Shown in pieces: positions 18,588-27,030 of a stretch of 64,000 nt of DNA. The stretch covers positions 1 through 64,000 of the forward strand of contig NZ_JAJNDV010000009.1 in NCBI RefSeq assembly GCF_021043375.1, read 5' to 3'. The notes beneath the pieces are model-generated. The model was not told the DNA's origin. It saw only the letters and a program-made list of their open reading frames with translations, and ran no database searches. Origin of the DNA: Sphingomonas sp. IC-56 (GTDB lineage Bacteria; Pseudomonadota; Alphaproteobacteria; Sphingomonadales; Sphingomonadaceae). How positions within the stretch are numbered: position 1 is the first letter of the stretch; the number at the start of each line of letters is the position of its first letter. A program made the position numbers and the translations under genes.

Positions 18588-19747
18588 TGAAGAAGACCAT
18601 CACTGTTCTTGGCGCTACCGGATCGGTGGGCAGTTCGACGCTCGACCTGATCGAACGCGCGCCCGACCAGTTCGAAGTGCTGGCGCTCACCGCCAATTGC
18701 GACGTCGACAAGCTTGCCGCCGCGGCGCTGCGCACGCGTGCCAAGCGCGCGGTGGTGGCGGATGAAAGCTGCCTGGACCGGCTGCGCGATGCGCTGGCGG
18801 GCAGCGGCATCGAAGCGTGCGGCGGCGAGGCGGCGATCTGCGACTCGGCGCGGATGGGCGCCGACTGGACCATGGCCGCAATCGTCGGCACGGCGGGCCT
18901 GAAGCCGGTAATGGCTGCGCTTGAGGGCGGCAGGACGGTTGCGCTGGCCAACAAGGAATCGCTGGTCTCGGCCGGGGCCGTGATGATGGCGGCCGCGAGC
19001 CGGCATGGCGCGACGCTGCTCCCGGTGGACTCGGAGCACAATGCTGTATTCCAATGCCTGGATCGGAGCGCGCCCCAGGCGGTTCGGCGTATCATCCTGA
19101 CGGCAAGCGGTGGCCCTTTCCGCCAGACCCCGCTGGAGGCGATGCAGTCGATCACGCCGGCCCAGGCGGTGGCGCATCCCAACTGGTCGATGGGCGCGAA
19201 GATCTCGGTCGATTCTGCGACGATGATGAACAAGGGCCTTGAACTGATCGAGGCCTATCACCTGTTCCCGGTGGGGGCCGACAAGCTCGACGTGCTGGTG
19301 CACGCGCAGTCGGTGATCCATTCGATGGTGGAATATATCGACGGGTCGGTGCTGGCCCAGCTTGGCTCGCCGGACATGCGTACCCCCATTGCCTATGCGC
19401 TAGCCTGGCCGGAGCGGATGGAGACGCCGAGCGAACCGCTCGACCTTGCCCGCATCGGACGGCTGAATTTCGAAGCGCCTGACTATGTGCGCTTCCCCGC
19501 GCTCAAGCTTGCGCGCGAGGCGCTGGCAGCCGGGGGCGCACGTCCGGCCGTTCTCAACGCCGCCAACGAAGTGGCTGTTGCCGGCTTCCTTTCCGGCGCG
19601 GTCGGCTTTCTTGAAATTGCCGCAATCGTTGCCGATACGCTGGACCGCTACGATCCGGCCGCCCCGGAAACGCTCGACGCAGTGCTTGCGATCGACGCCG
19701 AGGCGCGCCGCTATGCGGTCGAGCGTGTGAAGGACTGTGTCGTTTGA
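18587..19747 (+). CDS. dxr: 1-deoxy-D-xylulose 5-phosphate reductoisomerase
   Basis: A 386-residue enzyme of the MEP isoprenoid pathway, converting DXP to MEP with NADPH. The dinucleotide motif VLGATGSVGSSTLDLI is at the N-terminus. ALANKESLVSAG and LLPVDSEHNAVFQCL carry the metal and substrate ligands, and GGPFRQTPLEAM the flexible catalytic loop. With ispDF in the same window, three MEP-pathway activities are present. It overlaps cdsA and rseP at its ends. Confidence 0.97.
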   Translation: MKKTITVLGATGSVGSSTLDLIERAPDQFEVLALTANCDVDKLAAAALRTRAKRAVVADESCLDRLRDALAGSGIEACGGEAAICDSARMGADWTMAAIVGTAGLKPVMAALEGGRTVALANKESLVSAGAVMMAAASRHGATLLPVDSEHNAVFQCLDRSAPQAVRRIILTASGGPFRQTPLEAMQSITPAQAVAHPNWSMGAKISVDSATMMNKGLELIEAYHLFPVGADKLDVLVHAQSVIHSMVEYIDGSVLAQLGSPDMRTPIAYALAWPERMETPSEPLDLARIGRLNFEAPDYVRFPALKLAREALAAGGARPAVLNAANEVAVAGFLSGAVGFLEIAAIVADTLDRYDPAAPETLDAVLAIDAEARRYAVERVKDCVV

Positions 19748-20877
19748 TCGAATCGCCCGGCTTCCTGCTCACCCTCCTTGCGTTCGCGCTGGTGATCGGG
19801 CCGCTCGTTTTCCTCCACGAGATGGGGCACTATCTCGCCGGGCGCTGGTTCGGCGTGAAGGCAGAGGAGTTCTCGATCGGCTTTGGCCGCGAACTCGCCG
19901 GCTTCACGGATCGCCGCGGCACCCGCTGGAAGTTCTGCCTGTTGCCGCTGGGCGGCTATGTCCGCTTTGCCGGCGACATGAACCCAGCGTCGCAGCCCAC
20001 CGCCGACTGGCTGGCGCTGCCCGCGCATGAGCGGGCGCAGACCTTTCAGGCAAAGCCGCTGTGGCAGCGCGCGATCATCGTCGCCGCCGGTCCGGTCGCC
20101 AATTTCATCATCGCCATTCTGATCCTCTCGGCGTTCGCGCTCGCCTATGGCGACAACCGCACGCCGAGCACGGTCGGAACGGTGCTGCCGGGCAGTGCGG
20201 CCGAGCAGGCTGGGCTTCGGCCTGGCGATCAGGTGACGGCGCTGGGTGGCCGTTCGGTCGATACCTATGCCGATATGGTGAAGTATACGCAGCTTCGCCC
20301 CGGCGAGGCGGTTACGATCGCCTATCAGCGGAACGGCGAGCCGCGCTCGGTCGACGCACAGATCGGCGTGCGCGTGGAGCGTGACCGGTTCGGCAACGAG
20401 TTCCGCATTGGGCGGCTGGGCATCGGCCCGGCCAAGCCCGTGCACGAGTCCGTCAACCTGTTGGAAGCGCCGGTGATCGGCCTGCGCATGACCGGCGACA
20501 TCATCCAGATGACGGTGGACGGGCTGGGCCAGATCATCACCGGGCGCCGTTCGGTGGCCGAGCTTGGCGGACCGCTCAAGATCGCGCAGGTCTCCGGCGA
20601 ACGGCTGGCGATGGGGCCGACCGAATTCGTGTTCCTGATCGCGCTCATCTCGATTAATCTTGGATTCATCAACCTGTTGCCAGTGCCTGTACTGGATGGC
20701 GGGCATTTGCTGTTCTACGCAGTGGAAGCCGTACGCCGTCGACCGGTCGAGCCGCAGGTGATGGAATGGGCTTATCGGGGTGGTCTGATCGCAATTCTGG
20801 CATTGATGCTGCTGGTCACGTTGAATGATCTTGGTGCATTGGGCTTGTGGAAGAATTTGGCCGGCTTGATCGGCTGA
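19744..20877 (+). CDS. rseP: RIP metalloprotease RseP (site-2 protease)
   Basis: A 377-residue inner-membrane zinc protease for intramembrane cleavage of regulators such as anti-sigma factors. HEMGHYLAGR in the first helix supplies the HExxH site and LLPVPVLDGGHLLFY the third ligand in the last core helix. One PDZ domain is visible (TVGTVLPGSAAEQAGLRPGD region), whereas E. coli RseP has two. The start is a TTG overlapping the dxr stop (TTGA), an unusual coupling codon but the only one in place. Confidence 0.94.
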   Translation: MIESPGFLLTLLAFALVIGPLVFLHEMGHYLAGRWFGVKAEEFSIGFGRELAGFTDRRGTRWKFCLLPLGGYVRFAGDMNPASQPTADWLALPAHERAQTFQAKPLWQRAIIVAAGPVANFIIAILILSAFALAYGDNRTPSTVGTVLPGSAAEQAGLRPGDQVTALGGRSVDTYADMVKYTQLRPGEAVTIAYQRNGEPRSVDAQIGVRVERDRFGNEFRIGRLGIGPAKPVHESVNLLEAPVIGLRMTGDIIQMTVDGLGQIITGRRSVAELGGPLKIAQVSGERLAMGPTEFVFLIALISINLGFINLLPVPVLDGGHLLFYAVEAVRRRPVEPQVMEWAYRGGLIAILALMLLVTLNDLGALGLWKNLAGLIG

Positions 20878-20954
20878 AGCGGTTAAGGCAGGGGCGGTAT
20901 GTTCCGGCGTCGCGTGGGCAGCGGCTTTTCTCGAAATCCGACTTGGGGTGGGAT

Positions 20955-23735
20955 GTGAATATCAAGACTGGTAATCTCGGCACGCGCGCAGTGGCAGTGC
21001 TTCTCGCGGGCACGATGCTCTCGGGAACGGCACACGCCCAGGCGGCCGGCCGTCCGGCGCCCGCACCGCAGCCCGCCACGCAGCAGGCGACGCCTGCCGC
21101 AGCGCCCGCGCAGGTGGTGCCTGTTCAGGAAGTCCGCACCGTACGCACGCTGCGCGTCGAAGGGTCGCAGCGCGTCGAGCCCGAGACGGTGCTGTCCTAC
21201 ACGCGCCTGCGGGTAGGGGAGACCTACACCAACGAAACGATCGATCAGGCGATCAAGGACCTGCTCGCGTCCGATCTGCTCGCCGACGTCGAGATCGACG
21301 GCGCGCTGACCGGCGACCTGACCATCCGGATCAAGGAAAATCCGGTGATCAACCGGGTCGTGTTCGAGGGCAACAAGCGCCTGAAGGCCGACAAGATCCA
21401 GAAGGAAGTGAAGCTGTCGCCGCGGCAGATCTTCACCCGCACCGCCGTGCGTGCCGACGTTGCGCGCATCGTCGAGCTGTACCGCCGCCAGGGGCGCTTC
21501 GCCGCCAATGTGCAGCCCAAGATGGTCAGCCTGGACCAGAACCGCGTCGACGTGATCTTCGAGATCAACGAGGGTCCCAAGTCCAAGGTCCGCCAGATCA
21601 ACATCATCGGCAACGAGGTGTTCTCCGACGGGCAGCTGCGCGGCGAGATGGCGACCAAGACGTCGAGCCTGAAGAACCTGCTCAGCTCGAATACGTCCTA
21701 TGACCAGGACCGTTTGGCCTATGACCAGCAAAAGCTGCGCCAATTCTATCTGACCAACGGCTATGCCGATTTCCGCGTGATCTCGGCCGTGGCCGAGCTC
21801 ACCCCGGACAAGCGCGACTTCATCATCACCTATGTGGTCGAGGAAGGTCCGCGCTATAAGTTCGGCCCCGTGACGGTCGACAGCGCGATACGCGACTTTG
21901 ACGACAAGAAGCTCGCCAGCGCCCTCGCGATCAAGGAAGGCGACTGGTACAACGCCAAGGCAGTCGAGGACACGGTCGAGCAGCTCAGCGAGACCGCCGG
22001 CGCGTTCGGCTATGCGTTTGCCGATGTGCGTCCCGAGTTCCAGCGCGACCGCGAGAGCCTGACGATGACGATGAACTTCCGCATTGCGGAAGCCAATCGT
22101 ACGTACATCGAGCGCATCGACATCACCGGCAACCGCCAGACCCAGGACAAGGTGATCCGCCGCGAAATGCGCGTTGCCGAGGGTGACGCGTTCAACACCT
22201 TCCTGGTGAAGCGCTCTCAGGACCGCATCAACAGCCTGGGGTATTTCCAGGACAAGTTCGAGATCGAGCGCAAGGAAGGATCGAGCCCCGACCGCATAGT
22301 GCTCGCCGCGAATGTGGAAGAGCGCGCGAACGGCGAACTGACGCTGTCGGCGGGCTTCTCAAGCCTCGAGCAGTTCATCCTTCAGGCGTCGATCCGCCAG
22401 CGCAACTTCCGCGGCAAGGGGCAGACCGTCTCGGCATCGGTGGACTATTCCAGCTATTCCAAGTCGGTCGAACTGGGCTTCACCGAGCCCTATCTGTTCG
22501 ACAGCAACGTGGCGCTGGGCGGCACGATTTTCCGCCGCGATTACAACGCGTTCAACTATATCGGCAGCGACCGTTCGACCACCTACAGCCAGGTTTCGAC
22601 CGGCTTCCAGGTCGTCGCCGGCGTTCCGCTGACCGAATATTGGACGCTGTCGGGCCGCTACCAGCTGGCGCAGGACGACGTCACGCTCGACAAGAACACC
22701 TTCTACTCGGACACCGATGGTGACGGAGTCAGGGAGTGTGATCCCGTCATTGCCGGGCGCTATTATTGCGAAGCGGTGGGCAATCGCCTGACCTCGCTGG
22801 TCGGCGTTTCGCTGATCTATGACAGCCTCAACAGCCGCCTGCGCCCGACGCGGGGCGAACGCCTGACGCTGGGCGCCGACTTTGCGGGTCTGGGCGGCGA
22901 TGTCCGTTACATCCGAGGGCGTGTCGACGCGGACAAGTATTGGAACCTGGGCAGCAACTTCATCTTCTCGGTCTCGGCTGAGGGCGGTTACATCCACAGC
23001 CTGGAAAGCAGCCGTGGCCCGGGCATCGATCCGGTGCGTATCACCGACCGCTTCTACCTGGGCGAGCCGCAGTTCCGTGGCTTCGACATTCGCGGCGTCG
23101 GTCCGCGCGTCCAGCGTATCGGCTTCACGGGCGATCCGCTGACCGGTACGCAGCTGCTGGTCGAGGACCGCGACCGCATCGTCGACGACGCGATTGGCGG
23201 CAAGGCCTATTACCTGACCAAGGCCGAGCTGGAGATCCCGCTTGGCGCAGGCGCGCAGGAACTGGGCTTGCGGCCGTCCATCTATGTGATGGCGGGCAGC
23301 CTGTTCAACATCACGCGCCCTGCCAAGACGATCGAGTTCGCTCAGGCTGCGGACGCGAGCGGCAAGCCGCTGTTCAACGCGGATGGATCGCCCACGCTGC
23401 TGCCCAAGGACAATTTCCTGAAGGACGCGGCAGGCAACCAGCTGTATTTCGCCGGTGGTGTTCCAACGGTTACCACGACTTGCCAGGTCGGCTATTCGGC
23501 GTCGCCGAGCCAGCCCTGCGTCGGCACCACGATCAACCCGATCGCCAGCAGCCCGACTGCGCCGTTCTTTGAGCGCTATGTCGGTGACTCGGCACGCCCG
23601 AGGCTTTCGGTCGGTATCGGCGTCAACTGGAATTCGCCCTTTGGCCCCTTGCGCATCGACGTCGCCAAGGCGCTGCTCAAGAACGAGGGCGACGATAACA
23701 AGCTCATCACTTTCAACGTAGGGACTCAGTTCTGA
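20955..23735 (+). CDS. bamA: Outer membrane protein assembly factor BamA
   Basis: A 926-residue precursor of the essential Omp85 insertase. The N-terminus NIKTGNLGTRAVAVLLAGTM is a signal peptide ending at AHAQA, followed by a Pro/Ala/Gln linker. Five POTRA repeats then run to about residue 430. The barrel contains the loop-6 motif FRGFDIRGVG and ends in NVGTQF, a classical beta-signal with terminal Phe. A GTG at 20955 is chosen because GGGGTGG precedes it and it directly opens the signal peptide; earlier in-frame codons lie inside rseP. It overlaps skp (TGATG). Confidence 0.96.
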   Translation: MNIKTGNLGTRAVAVLLAGTMLSGTAHAQAAGRPAPAPQPATQQATPAAAPAQVVPVQEVRTVRTLRVEGSQRVEPETVLSYTRLRVGETYTNETIDQAIKDLLASDLLADVEIDGALTGDLTIRIKENPVINRVVFEGNKRLKADKIQKEVKLSPRQIFTRTAVRADVARIVELYRRQGRFAANVQPKMVSLDQNRVDVIFEINEGPKSKVRQINIIGNEVFSDGQLRGEMATKTSSLKNLLSSNTSYDQDRLAYDQQKLRQFYLTNGYADFRVISAVAELTPDKRDFIITYVVEEGPRYKFGPVTVDSAIRDFDDKKLASALAIKEGDWYNAKAVEDTVEQLSETAGAFGYAFADVRPEFQRDRESLTMTMNFRIAEANRTYIERIDITGNRQTQDKVIRREMRVAEGDAFNTFLVKRSQDRINSLGYFQDKFEIERKEGSSPDRIVLAANVEERANGELTLSAGFSSLEQFILQASIRQRNFRGKGQTVSASVDYSSYSKSVELGFTEPYLFDSNVALGGTIFRRDYNAFNYIGSDRSTTYSQVSTGFQVVAGVPLTEYWTLSGRYQLAQDDVTLDKNTFYSDTDGDGVRECDPVIAGRYYCEAVGNRLTSLVGVSLIYDSLNSRLRPTRGERLTLGADFAGLGGDVRYIRGRVDADKYWNLGSNFIFSVSAEGGYIHSLESSRGPGIDPVRITDRFYLGEPQFRGFDIRGVGPRVQRIGFTGDPLTGTQLLVEDRDRIVDDAIGGKAYYLTKAELEIPLGAGAQELGLRPSIYVMAGSLFNITRPAKTIEFAQAADASGKPLFNADGSPTLLPKDNFLKDAAGNQLYFAGGVPTVTTTCQVGYSASPSQPCVGTTINPIASSPTAPFFERYVGDSARPRLSVGIGVNWNSPFGPLRIDVAKALLKNEGDDNKLITFNVGTQF

Positions 23736-24487
23736 TGATCACCAAGAAGTGCATCCTCGCGGCGATCCTCGCCGCCCCGGCGACCCTCGCGATCGCTGCT
23801 CCGGCACAGGCACAGGTTTCGGGTATCGCCTCGGCAAACCCGGCGGCCGTGGTTGCCAGCTCCAAGGCGCTGACGGCAGCCCACCAGCAGATCTCGACGA
23901 CCTACAAGGCCGCCTTCGACCAGATGCAGCAGCGCCGCCAGACGCTCGAAACCGAGATGAAGCCGCTGATCGCGCAGATCGACACGAACAAGGACGGCCA
24001 GGTCAGCGACGCTGAGCTGACCGCCGCGCAGACCGCCAAGAACCCGGCGATCGAGAAGATCCGCACCGCGCAGACCAACGCCCAGAACGACCTGTCGCGC
24101 CTGAGCAACCCGGCCGCACGCGCCGAGCTGTTCGCGATTGAATCCGTCCTGCGCCAGTATGAGCCGGCGATGATGCGCGTCGTCAACGCGCGCAAGATCT
24201 CGGTCGTGCTCGCACCGGAAGTGTTCCAGTACGCGCCGGATTCGGCCGACATCAGCACTGCGATCACCGCCGAAATCGACAAGACGACCCCGACCGTCAG
24301 CATCCAGCCGCCCGCCAACTGGCAGCCGAGCCGCGACACGCAGGCGATCCAGCAGCAGATCGCCCAGGCGGCGCAGATCCGCGCCTATCAGCAGGCTGCT
24401 GCACAGCAGCAGGGCGCCGCAGCCCGTCCGGCCGGGACTCCGGCTGCTCCGGCCGCGAACACCAACCGTCCGGCTGAGCCGCGGTGA
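23735..24487 (+). CDS. OmpH/Skp-family periplasmic chaperone with an EF-hand loop
   Basis: A 250-residue precursor. The signal peptide ends near APAQAQ (residue ~27). The body has the Skp-like pattern of a long helical hairpin ([20 protein letters not shown] out, [20 protein letters not shown] back) and a C-terminal beta part with [19 protein letters not shown]. At the tip region, residues 83-94 read [12 protein letters not shown], a complete EF-hand calcium loop that classical Skp lacks. The tail is Gln/Ala/Pro-rich. It sits between bamA and fabZ, the usual skp position, with overlaps on both sides. Confidence 0.9.
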   Translation: MITKKCILAAILAAPATLAIAAPAQAQVSGIASANPAAVVASSKALTAAHQQISTTYKAAFDQMQQRRQTLETEMKPLIAQIDTNKDGQVSDAELTAAQTAKNPAIEKIRTAQTNAQNDLSRLSNPAARAELFAIESVLRQYEPAMMRVVNARKISVVLAPEVFQYAPDSADISTAITAEIDKTTPTVSIQPPANWQPSRDTQAIQQQIAQAAQIRAYQQAAAQQQGAAARPAGTPAAPAANTNRPAEPR

Positions 24488-24963
24488 GCGAAGCGGAAGC
24501 GACCGGCGGCACCAACATTGGCCCGCTCGACATCGGGCGGGTGATGTCGGCGCTGCCGCATCGCTATCCGATGCTGTTGGTGGACCGGGTCGAGGAACTC
24601 GTCCTCGACCAGCGGATCGTCGCGATCAAGGCAGTCAGCATGAATGAAGGGTTCTTCCAGGGGCATTTCCCTGGGCGTCCGATCATGCCTGGCGTGCTCC
24701 AGGTCGAGGCGCTGGCGCAGGCCGCCGGCGTTCTGGCAGTGGAAAGCCTTCAGCTCTCGGGCTCGGGCAAGCTGGTGTACTTTATGTCGATCGACGGCGT
24801 GAAGTTCCGCAAGCCGGTTGAACCCGGCGTGCTGCTCCGGCTTGAAGCCAGCTTCGTCCAAAAGCGGTCGCGCGTGTGCAAGTTCGCCGGGAAGGCGTAT
24901 GTCGATGGCGATCTGGCCACCGAGTGCGAGTTCACGGCGATGATCGCCGATCCGCCCAAGTAA
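24484..24963 (+). CDS. fabZ: 3-hydroxyacyl-ACP dehydratase FabZ
   Basis: A 159-residue hot-dog-fold enzyme dehydrating beta-hydroxyacyl-ACP in fatty acid elongation. The catalytic His is in [13 protein letters not shown] and the Glu in [28 protein letters not shown] is also typical. The GTG start overlaps the skp stop (GTGA). In most Gram-negatives lpxD lies before and lpxA after fabZ; both are missing here. Confidence 0.96.
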   Translation: MSEAEATGGTNIGPLDIGRVMSALPHRYPMLLVDRVEELVLDQRIVAIKAVSMNEGFFQGHFPGRPIMPGVLQVEALAQAAGVLAVESLQLSGSGKLVYFMSIDGVKFRKPVEPGVLLRLEASFVQKRSRVCKFAGKAYVDGDLATECEFTAMIADPPK

Positions 24964-24979
24964 GCAATCCATGCCTCGG

Positions 24980-25008
24980 TTGCGCAGGCCCGAGCTCTCT
25001 GCTAGGCG
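24980..25008 (+). promoter_or_regulatory. rpmE promoter
   Basis: TTGCGC at 24980-24985, 17 bp, TAGGCG at 25003-25008. The ~45-nt leader contains a small CCGGT-CGGTA-ACCGG stem (25022-25036) followed by TTTTT, then AAGGA. The stem could be a leader control element. Confidence 0.5.
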
Positions 25009-25059
25009 CGCGCATCCGCTGCCGGTCGGTAACCGGTGGCTTTTTCAAGGAATTCCATC

Positions 25060-25290
25060 GTGAAGACTGACACGCATCCCGACTACCACATGATCAAGGT
25101 CCAGATGACCGACGGCACCGTGTACGAAACCCGCTCCACCTGGGGCAAGGAAGGCGACACGATGCAGCTGGAAATCGATCCGCTGGCGCACCCGGCCTGG
25201 GTCGGCGGCCGCGGCCAGATGCTCGATCAGGGCGGTCAGGTGGCGCGCTTCAACAAGCGTTTCGGCGGCCTTAGCCTAGGCAAGAAGTAA
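25060..25290 (+). CDS. rpmE: 50S ribosomal protein L31
   Basis: A 76-residue bL31 of the alphaproteobacterial type. It opens with [19 protein letters not shown] and lacks the zinc-binding cysteines found in C+ L31 forms, so it should be zinc-independent. The GTG at 25060 restores the family N-terminus and has AAGGA eight bases upstream. It has its own promoter and a strong terminator. Confidence 0.95.
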   Translation: MKTDTHPDYHMIKVQMTDGTVYETRSTWGKEGDTMQLEIDPLAHPAWVGGRGQMLDQGGQVARFNKRFGGLSLGKK

Positions 25291-25325
25291 TCGGCGGGCG
25301 GCTTTCGGCCGCTCTCCGTTCTTTC

Positions 25326-25382
25326 AATCCCCGCATCGTGTCTGCGCCGGCTCCGGCTGCGCGGCATGAGGCGGGGATTTTT
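25326..25382 (+). terminator. Intrinsic terminator of rpmE
   Basis: AATCCCCGC (25326-25334) pairs with GCGGGGATT (25371-25379). The enclosed GC-rich region forms a second stem (GCCGG-CT-CCGGC), and the hairpin is followed by further T residues to 25382. It lies 36 bp past the rpmE stop. Confidence 0.8.
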
Positions 25383-25404
25383 GAGTCTTAGCTGGCTCGG
25401 GTGC

Positions 25405-25433
25405 TTGTTCGCCTGCCACATTTAGGTCATCAT
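25405..25433 (+). promoter_or_regulatory. Candidate promoter of the secreted hypothetical gene
   Basis: TTGTTC at 25405-25410, 17 bp, CATCAT at 25428-25433 (four of six bases match TATAAT), about 24 bp before the ATG at 25458. Confidence 0.45.
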
Positions 25434-25457
25434 CCGACTTCTCGCTGAGGATCGGTG

Positions 25458-25973
25458 ATGATCAAGAGCCTCTCAGTTTGCGCGGTATCGCTGATACTCG
25501 GAACGCCTGCTCTTGCGGATGAACGGCCGCGTGACAACGCCGTGGTCCCTGGAAGTTCGGGCGTGAAGGTCGATACGGCATCGCTGGGGCCTATTCCGAG
25601 CCGAGTGCCGACCGGGCGGTCCTTTGATCGCTTTGCATTGCCCGCCCAGGCGCTGAAGTTCGATCAGCGCACGATGCAACCTGATTTGGTGCCGCCCCTA
25701 GCCCGGCCGGCGGATCAGCCCTTCACCGCTGTTCAAGACGATCAGGAAATCACCCGACAGACATCGCTGCGCCTGACGGAGACCACGTCGAGCGATGGCG
25801 GGCGCTATGCCGTGAACGAAGCCCTTTCGGATCATCGCAAGCCGCGATTTCGCCGGTCGGCGCTCGGCACGCTGCTGACCTTGCGCCTGGATGGCGAAGC
25901 CGAAAGTCCGCCTTTCAGCGTCGGGGGAGGCGGGGTGGCGGCTGCGGTGTGGCAGGCCCTGCCGAAGTCCTGA
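25458..25973 (+). CDS. Hypothetical secreted protein
   Basis: A 171-residue protein I do not recognise. Residues 1-20 (IKSLSVCAVSLILGTPALAD) are a clear Sec signal peptide with cleavage after ALA. The mature part is polar, with no transmembrane segment and no cysteine, so it is probably a soluble periplasmic protein. It has a promoter-like sequence and GAGGAT upstream, and ends just before the convergent minus-strand pair. Confidence 0.6.
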   Translation: MIKSLSVCAVSLILGTPALADERPRDNAVVPGSSGVKVDTASLGPIPSRVPTGRSFDRFALPAQALKFDQRTMQPDLVPPLARPADQPFTAVQDDQEITRQTSLRLTETTSSDGGRYAVNEALSDHRKPRFRRSALGTLLTLRLDGEAESPPFSVGGGGVAAAVWQALPKS

Positions 25974-25996
25974 TCACGGCAGGGATAAGCCGGCCT

Positions 25997-26260
25997 TCAG
26001 TCTTCCTGCGCGGCGTGATCGACAAGGTCCATCAAGATTCGGGCCGCATCGCGATCGGCAGCATTTTCGAACGCGACATCGAGATCGGGCGCCGCCCCGA
26101 ACATGAACATCAAGGACCAGAGCGCGAAGCGGCGACTGCGATCGGTTTCCAGGCCGAACTCGACCTGCATCCGCTCGATGCCTGACTGCAGCGCACCCGG
26201 CGCGAGTTGTTGAAGGTCTGCCGTTCCGAAGAACCGCACCATCTGATCGTCGAGTTGCAT
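25997..26260 (-). CDS. Hypothetical acidic small protein
   Basis: An 87-residue soluble protein with no family I can name. It is helical in outlook (DDQMVRFFGTADLQQLAPGA...) and acidic at the C-terminus (AARILMDLVDHAAQED). It starts 9 bp after the stop of the upstream minus-strand gene, so the two form an operon and may interact. Function unknown. Confidence 0.6.
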   Translation of the reverse strand: MQLDDQMVRFFGTADLQQLAPGALQSGIERMQVEFGLETDRSRRFALWSLMFMFGAAPDLDVAFENAADRDAARILMDLVDHAAQED

Positions 26261-26269
26261 GAAGCGCGC

Positions 26270-26659
26270 TCAGCCGCGAGGCTTTGGGCGATTGCCGGGC
26301 CCCTTGGGACCGTCCGAACCACGTGGCGGCCGGGGACCATCAGGGCGGCGCGGACGATCCCGCGGGGGCGATCGCCCGTCAGTGGTGCGCTGAGCTGGTG
26401 TAGGGCGCGCACCAGCACTGGCCAGCCCGACCGAATAGCCCTCCTTCAACAGCTTGGTGAAGGCGCCGCGGACATTGGCGGTGATGGCGTCCTGCACTTC
26501 CTTGGGTAGGTCGGCGAAGGTCGTGTTGCGGTGGATGCCGTTCAGTTCACGCACCAGCAGGTTGGGCAATCCGTTGGAGCCCGCCTTCAGCGCATCGACT
26601 GAGTCGAGGAACGCGGAGAACAGGATTTCCTGCATCAATTCGGTGGCAGTCTTCGGCAT
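26270..26659 (-). CDS. Hypothetical protein with a basic Pro/Arg/Gly tail
   Basis: 129 residues. The first ~80 form an amphipathic helical domain (ATELMQEILFSAFLDSVDAL ... DLPKEVQDAITANVRGAFTK). Residues ~84-129 are a low-complexity, strongly basic tail rich in R-P-P-R-G and G-P-K-G patterns with no hydrophobic residues, suggesting a disordered nucleic-acid- or partner-binding tail. The start at 26659 fits the domain; the ribosome binding site is weak. A TTGACT-16-TAGTTC promoter lies at 26750-26723. Confidence 0.62.
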   Translation of the reverse strand: MPKTATELMQEILFSAFLDSVDALKAGSNGLPNLLVRELNGIHRNTTFADLPKEVQDAITANVRGAFTKLLKEGYSVGLASAGARPTPAQRTTDGRSPPRDRPRRPDGPRPPRGSDGPKGPGNRPKPRG

Positions 26660-26722
26660 GGTGAGTCCAACGCTTTGAGGGGACCGAAGGGCGCAGGGAA
26701 AGTGCGGCAACGGTAGTTTGCC

Positions 26723-26750
26723 GAACTAGCCCCCTGACCATAGCAGTCAA
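26723..26750 (-). promoter_or_regulatory. Candidate promoter of the hypothetical pair
   Basis: On the minus strand, TTGACT (26750-26745), 16 bp, TAGTTC (26728-26723), with about 60 bp of leader to the ATG at 26659. Confidence 0.45.
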
Positions 26751-26858
26751 GCGATGCCTCCGCGCGCTGGTGCTTCGGCGGTCGCGTGCAACCACATTCA
26801 TGTAATTTCGCCGTCATATCAGTGATGTAGATGTCTCCGAACGTCGCGGAGAGATCGG

Positions 26859-27017
26859 ATGAACAAGCGTACGCTAGCTCAAGCCCTGGAAGAATCCGCA
26901 CAGCAGGCGAAAAGCTTTGCCGAGGCGCAGGAGCTTTCGCTGCGCGCCAGCAAGTTGCAGCGGGCGGAGGCTGGCACTCAGGCTTCGCGTCCGCCGCTGC
27001 CGCTCTTCCGCAACTGA
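26859..27017 (+). CDS. Small hypothetical helical protein (52 aa)
   Basis: A 52-codon frame opening MNKRTLAQALEESAQQAKSF and ending in RPPLPLFRN. It is a single charged helix rich in Ala, Glu and Gln with a Pro-rich end. GGAGAG precedes the ATG at a suitable distance, and the upstream 60 bp are unusually AT-rich for this genome, consistent with a promoter. It fills an otherwise empty stretch and ends 13 bp before the convergent oxidoreductase. I do not know a family for it. Confidence 0.5.
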   Translation: MNKRTLAQALEESAQQAKSFAEAQELSLRASKLQRAEAGTQASRPPLPLFRN

Positions 27018-27030
27018 GCGGCGCCTTCGG

